Below, piece after piece: positions 61,480 to 64,000 of a stretch of 64,000 nt of DNA; position 1 is the stretch's first letter; each line of letters begins with the position of its first letter. Origin of the DNA: Deltaproteobacteria bacterium Ga0077550 (GTDB lineage Bacteria; Myxococcota_A; Polyangia; Nannocystales; Nannocystaceae); contig LNFB01000310.1 of NCBI GenBank assembly GCA_001464385.1, positions 1-64,000 on the forward strand. Direction: 5' to 3'. A model generated the notes under the pieces. It did not search any database. It had not been told where the DNA came from and saw nothing but the letters and a program-made list of their open reading frames with translations. The translations under genes were made by a program, and so were the position numbers.

Positions 61480-62510
61480 GCCGGCCCCGATCGCCGTCGC
61501 GGGCCCGGCAGTGTGAACCCGAGGCCGAGCAGCGCACGCCCCCCGAACCGCGGCGGCCGTAGGAACGGTTCGCGGGCCCCGAGGTGGGCCGCCGGTCGCA
61601 CCACGGCGACGAATCCGTCGAGCTCGACGCGCAGCTCGACGCGCGAGGACATCGCCCAGGCGAGGCGACCGCCGAGGCCGACCGTGACATGCGGCAGCCA
61701 GGCGGTGCGCGGCCGCTCGATGCCACGGCCACGCGCGACGATGGTGGCGGCTTCGGCGACGGCACAGCCGCCCCATCGCAGCCTTCGGCGCGTCATCGAC
61801 GGACACGCGGCGACGCGGAGCGCTGCACGCTGCACGAGCCCACCTGCGCGCGGTGCCGGGGCGTACGGCACGAACCGCGGCGTGTCGTAGGCCGCGCTGA
61901 TCTCGAGTGAAAGTCGCCGTGGCGCCCAGGCGTAGCCCGCCGCGATCTCGGCGGTCACGCGCGGGACGCTGGTGACGAGCCCACCTCCGAGCGTGAGGCG
62001 GTGGGGCGAACGCCGGGCATCGACGCGGCCCTGTCGCGGCTGCGGGTCGGCGGCCGCCGGCATCACCGTCGCATCGATGCTCTGCCCGATCGAAGCGGCG
62101 GGCGGCAACGGCAGCGCGACCGTGGTGCCGGCCGGCACCTCGGGCGTCGGCTCCGCGTCGGTCGCCGCGAGGGCCAACGACAGCGCCGCCGCGTCGAGGA
62201 CCTCGGCGCAGGTCGAGCCGCGGAAGCTCCGCGCGGGGGCATCGCTCGCGTCGCGGGATCGCAGCGTCGCGGTCCAGCTCCCGTCGGGCGTGTGGCCCAG
62301 CTCGACCTGCCACTGCGCGAGCCAGCTGGGGGACACCGCCGCGGGGGCGTGGTCGCCCACCGCCTCGGTGAAGTCCGGTGCGCCGGGACACGGCACGCCG
62401 GACATCGGCACGCCCGCTGGCGGGTGCCGCGGTGCACCGACGTCGTCCCCATGCGCGGGCGGTGACAACGCCAGCCGCGAGGCGAGCAAGGTGCAGGCCC
62501 ACGCGCCCAT
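61476..62510 (-). CDS. Envelope protein in sigma operon
   Basis: 344 aa. A short hydrophobic N-terminus (ACTLLASRLALSPPAHG) may be a signal peptide. Residues 60-125 resemble a small beta domain with WQVELGHTPDGSW. The second half alternates strands (HRLTLGGGLVTSVPRVTAEIAAGYAW, RLSLEISAAYDTP, HVTVGLGGRLAWAMSSRVELRVELD) and ends FGGRALLGLGFTLPG, consistent with an outer-membrane barrel. It lies 1 bp after the FG-GAP gene and overlaps the sigma gene by 4 bp. Confidence 0.7.
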   Translation of the reverse strand: MGAWACTLLASRLALSPPAHGDDVGAPRHPPAGVPMSGVPCPGAPDFTEAVGDHAPAAVSPSWLAQWQVELGHTPDGSWTATLRSRDASDAPARSFRGSTCAEVLDAAALSLALAATDAEPTPEVPAGTTVALPLPPAASIGQSIDATVMPAAADPQPRQGRVDARRSPHRLTLGGGLVTSVPRVTAEIAAGYAWAPRRLSLEISAAYDTPRFVPYAPAPRAGGLVQRAALRVAACPSMTRRRLRWGGCAVAEAATIVARGRGIERPRTAWLPHVTVGLGGRLAWAMSSRVELRVELDGFVAVVRPAAHLGAREPFLRPPRFGGRALLGLGFTLPGPRRRSGPA

Positions 62511-62511
62511 G

Positions 62512-63942
62512 TCACCCGTAGCTGGCCCCGTAGATGACGTGCAGCGGGATCGGTCGTTCGCAGGCTCCGGAGCACGCAGGCCGAACGAGGGCCGCCCAGT
62601 CTTCGAAGCCGTCGCCGTTCACATCCCCGAGCCGCAGCCCGATCGGTGACGCCCCTGTCTCCTCCTCGGCTGGACGGACGGGCGCCGAGATGAACTCGAC
62701 CACGGCCGCGATGCCCTCGACGGCGTCCGCGAACGCCGGTCCGCCGAGGTACAGACCAACGACGTCCGTGCCGTCGTTCGCAACCTCGCGCGAGACCGCA
62801 AGGTCCTCATCGCCGTCGCCGTCGATGTCACCGACGATCGCGGCGGCGAAGCGGTACGGGTTCGGGGGATCTTCCGTCGAACCGAGCACGACGGGGTCCT
62901 GCGCCCGCGCGAAGGGTCCGGCGAAGACCTTCGCGAGACCCCCGACATCGATGAGCAGGTCGGGGGCACCATCGCCGTTCACATCGCCGACGTCGGCCGC
63001 CGTCGCCATCGCGCTGGTGAACCGGCGTCCAGGCGAAGCGAGCGACACGTCGAGATCCCCCGAGGGCGCACCGAAGACGACCGACACGCGCCACCCCGCA
63101 GGTTCGCCCTCGGTGAGCACCACATCGTCGAATCCGTCGCGATCCAGATCGGACCCTGCCACGAAGCCCCACGCACCCTCGAATTGACCGTCGAGGACCG
63201 GCCGCGCGCGCTCGGACGACAGTGGCGCTGCGCGCGGTCGCGGGCCCTGGAACAGCGTCAACGAGTTCGATGCCAAGGCACCTTCGGCGCGCAGCATGAC
63301 GTCGGCGGCGCCATCACCATCGAGGTCGCCCGCACCGTGGAGTCGCAGGCTGGTCCGCGCCGGAAACCCGCTCGCGGTCGAGACCGCCAACGGAAGGCTC
63401 GAGATCCGGAGGGTACCGCCCGTCCGCTCCTCGGCACCCCACAGGATGTGGACCGAAGACGTCCGGGCGTAGTTTCCGATGTCATCACTCGCGACATCAT
63501 CGACTGCGAGCGCGACGTCGAGGTACCCGTCGGCATCGAGATCGCCCAGGGCACGGATGTCCAGCCACGAGGATTCCTCCTCCGACGCGCCCGGGTCGAC
63601 GGTGAAGATGGCGTCCGCGATCGACTCGAGCTGCGCATCGGCGGGGTACCCGTCCCCTCGGCCGTAGAGCAGGTACACCCGCCCCGCCCCCGACATGTCG
63701 GGCTTGACCACGGCCCAGTCGTCGTAGCCGTCGACATCGAGATCACCCAGCGGGACGACCTCGACCTCGGTGTCGATCGCCGGCACCGTCAAGTGGCTCA
63801 GCCCATCGGCCTGGTCGAGGTCGAGATCACCACGCTGGGGCCGTGGCTCCACGAACTCGCCCAGGGAACGCGACGCCAAGTCGCACGCCGGGCAGGACAG
63901 GGCGACCAGGACGCCGAGGGTGTGGGGCGAGGATCGTTTCAT
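62512..63942 (-). CDS. FG-GAP repeat lipoprotein heading sigma operon
   Basis: 476 aa. Signal LGVLVALSCPACDL (Cys20 likely). From about residue 60 a propeller of DxDxDG repeats follows: DLDVDGYDD, DLDADGYLD, DLDGDGAAD, DLDRDGFDD, DVNGDGAPD, DIDGDGDED, DVNGDGFED. Seven repeats make one calcium-stabilised integrin-like propeller. It is the same architecture as 40717-42135. It is the first visible gene of the sigma operon, and its stop is 1 bp from the next ATG. It could be a surface sensor or ligand-binder for the system. Confidence 0.87.
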   Translation of the reverse strand: MKRSSPHTLGVLVALSCPACDLASRSLGEFVEPRPQRGDLDLDQADGLSHLTVPAIDTEVEVVPLGDLDVDGYDDWAVVKPDMSGAGRVYLLYGRGDGYPADAQLESIADAIFTVDPGASEEESSWLDIRALGDLDADGYLDVALAVDDVASDDIGNYARTSSVHILWGAEERTGGTLRISSLPLAVSTASGFPARTSLRLHGAGDLDGDGAADVMLRAEGALASNSLTLFQGPRPRAAPLSSERARPVLDGQFEGAWGFVAGSDLDRDGFDDVVLTEGEPAGWRVSVVFGAPSGDLDVSLASPGRRFTSAMATAADVGDVNGDGAPDLLIDVGGLAKVFAGPFARAQDPVVLGSTEDPPNPYRFAAAIVGDIDGDGDEDLAVSREVANDGTDVVGLYLGGPAFADAVEGIAAVVEFISAPVRPAEEETGASPIGLRLGDVNGDGFEDWAALVRPACSGACERPIPLHVIYGASYG

Positions 63943-64000
63943 CGAAGGTTGAGTGCAGCGAGGCGGTCGTCGTCATCTCGGCGACCCAGGATTTCGACGC

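Overview
This window is very GC-rich chromosomal DNA from a myxobacterium (Myxococcota), most likely from the Nannocystis/Plesiocystis/Enhygromyxa side of the phylum. The evidence is about twenty predicted lipoproteins with Ser/Thr/Asp/Gly-rich linkers, DUF4215-type 'CGNG..E..CDDG' Cys-rich repeats, two MYXO-CTERM-like tails, FG-GAP/VCBS repeat lipoproteins, and three membrane-anchored eukaryotic-type Ser/Thr kinases. The placement is inference from gene style; no marker gene was compared.

Layout. 0-5 kb: partial esterase-like lipoprotein, ASCH-like protein, SRPBCC protein, SnoaL-tailed ECF sigma factor, a barrel-like gene whose 5' end is replaced by a 98-bp copy of the sigma gene's 3' end, and two lipoproteins. 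5-10.5 kb: radical SAM/SPASM enzyme, then an HTTM membrane protein between two small zinc-ribbon/lipobox proteins with matching tyrosine motifs, then a YihY-type membrane protein. 10.5-15.4 kb: Cys-rich lipoproteins and a MYXO-CTERM hydrolase. 15.5-19.6 kb: a kinase fused to two degenerate M16-peptidase-like halves. 19.6-22.8 kb: LysR regulator divergent from two beta-barrel-like proteins, and a lipoprotein. 22.8-28.3 kb (minus): P460-type cytochrome, SIMPL protein, membrane-embedded MutS-like ATPase, and malic enzyme/phosphotransacetylase fusion. 28.4-34.3 kb: depolymerase-like lipoprotein, GNAT, two lipoproteins, Hsp70-like/DUF2760 pair. 34.4-36 kb: vanadium-haloperoxidase-like lipoprotein. 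36-42.4 kb: lower-GC, disturbed segment with an IS91-type transposase remnant, a frameshifted hydrolase lipoprotein and an FG-GAP lipoprotein. 42.4-50.2 kb: lipoproteins, TPR kinase, MYXO-CTERM protein, triheme lipoprotein, tRNA-Asp and an SPFH protein. 50.2-51 kb: nearly gene-free. 51-64 kb: intradiol-dioxygenase-like lipoprotein, response regulator/histidine kinase fusion, second radical SAM enzyme, P-domain lipoprotein, third kinase, aroA, and a tight four-gene ECF sigma operon.

How it fits together. Core metabolism is limited to aroA, the malic enzyme and one tRNA. The rest is envelope and signalling: kinases sense at the membrane through TPR, beta-propeller or M16-like domains, and ECF factors sit beside envelope proteins they probably control. 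The most unusual candidates are the zinc-ribbon/HTTM/radical-SAM neighbourhood, the kinase-M16 fusion and the one-protein two-component system.
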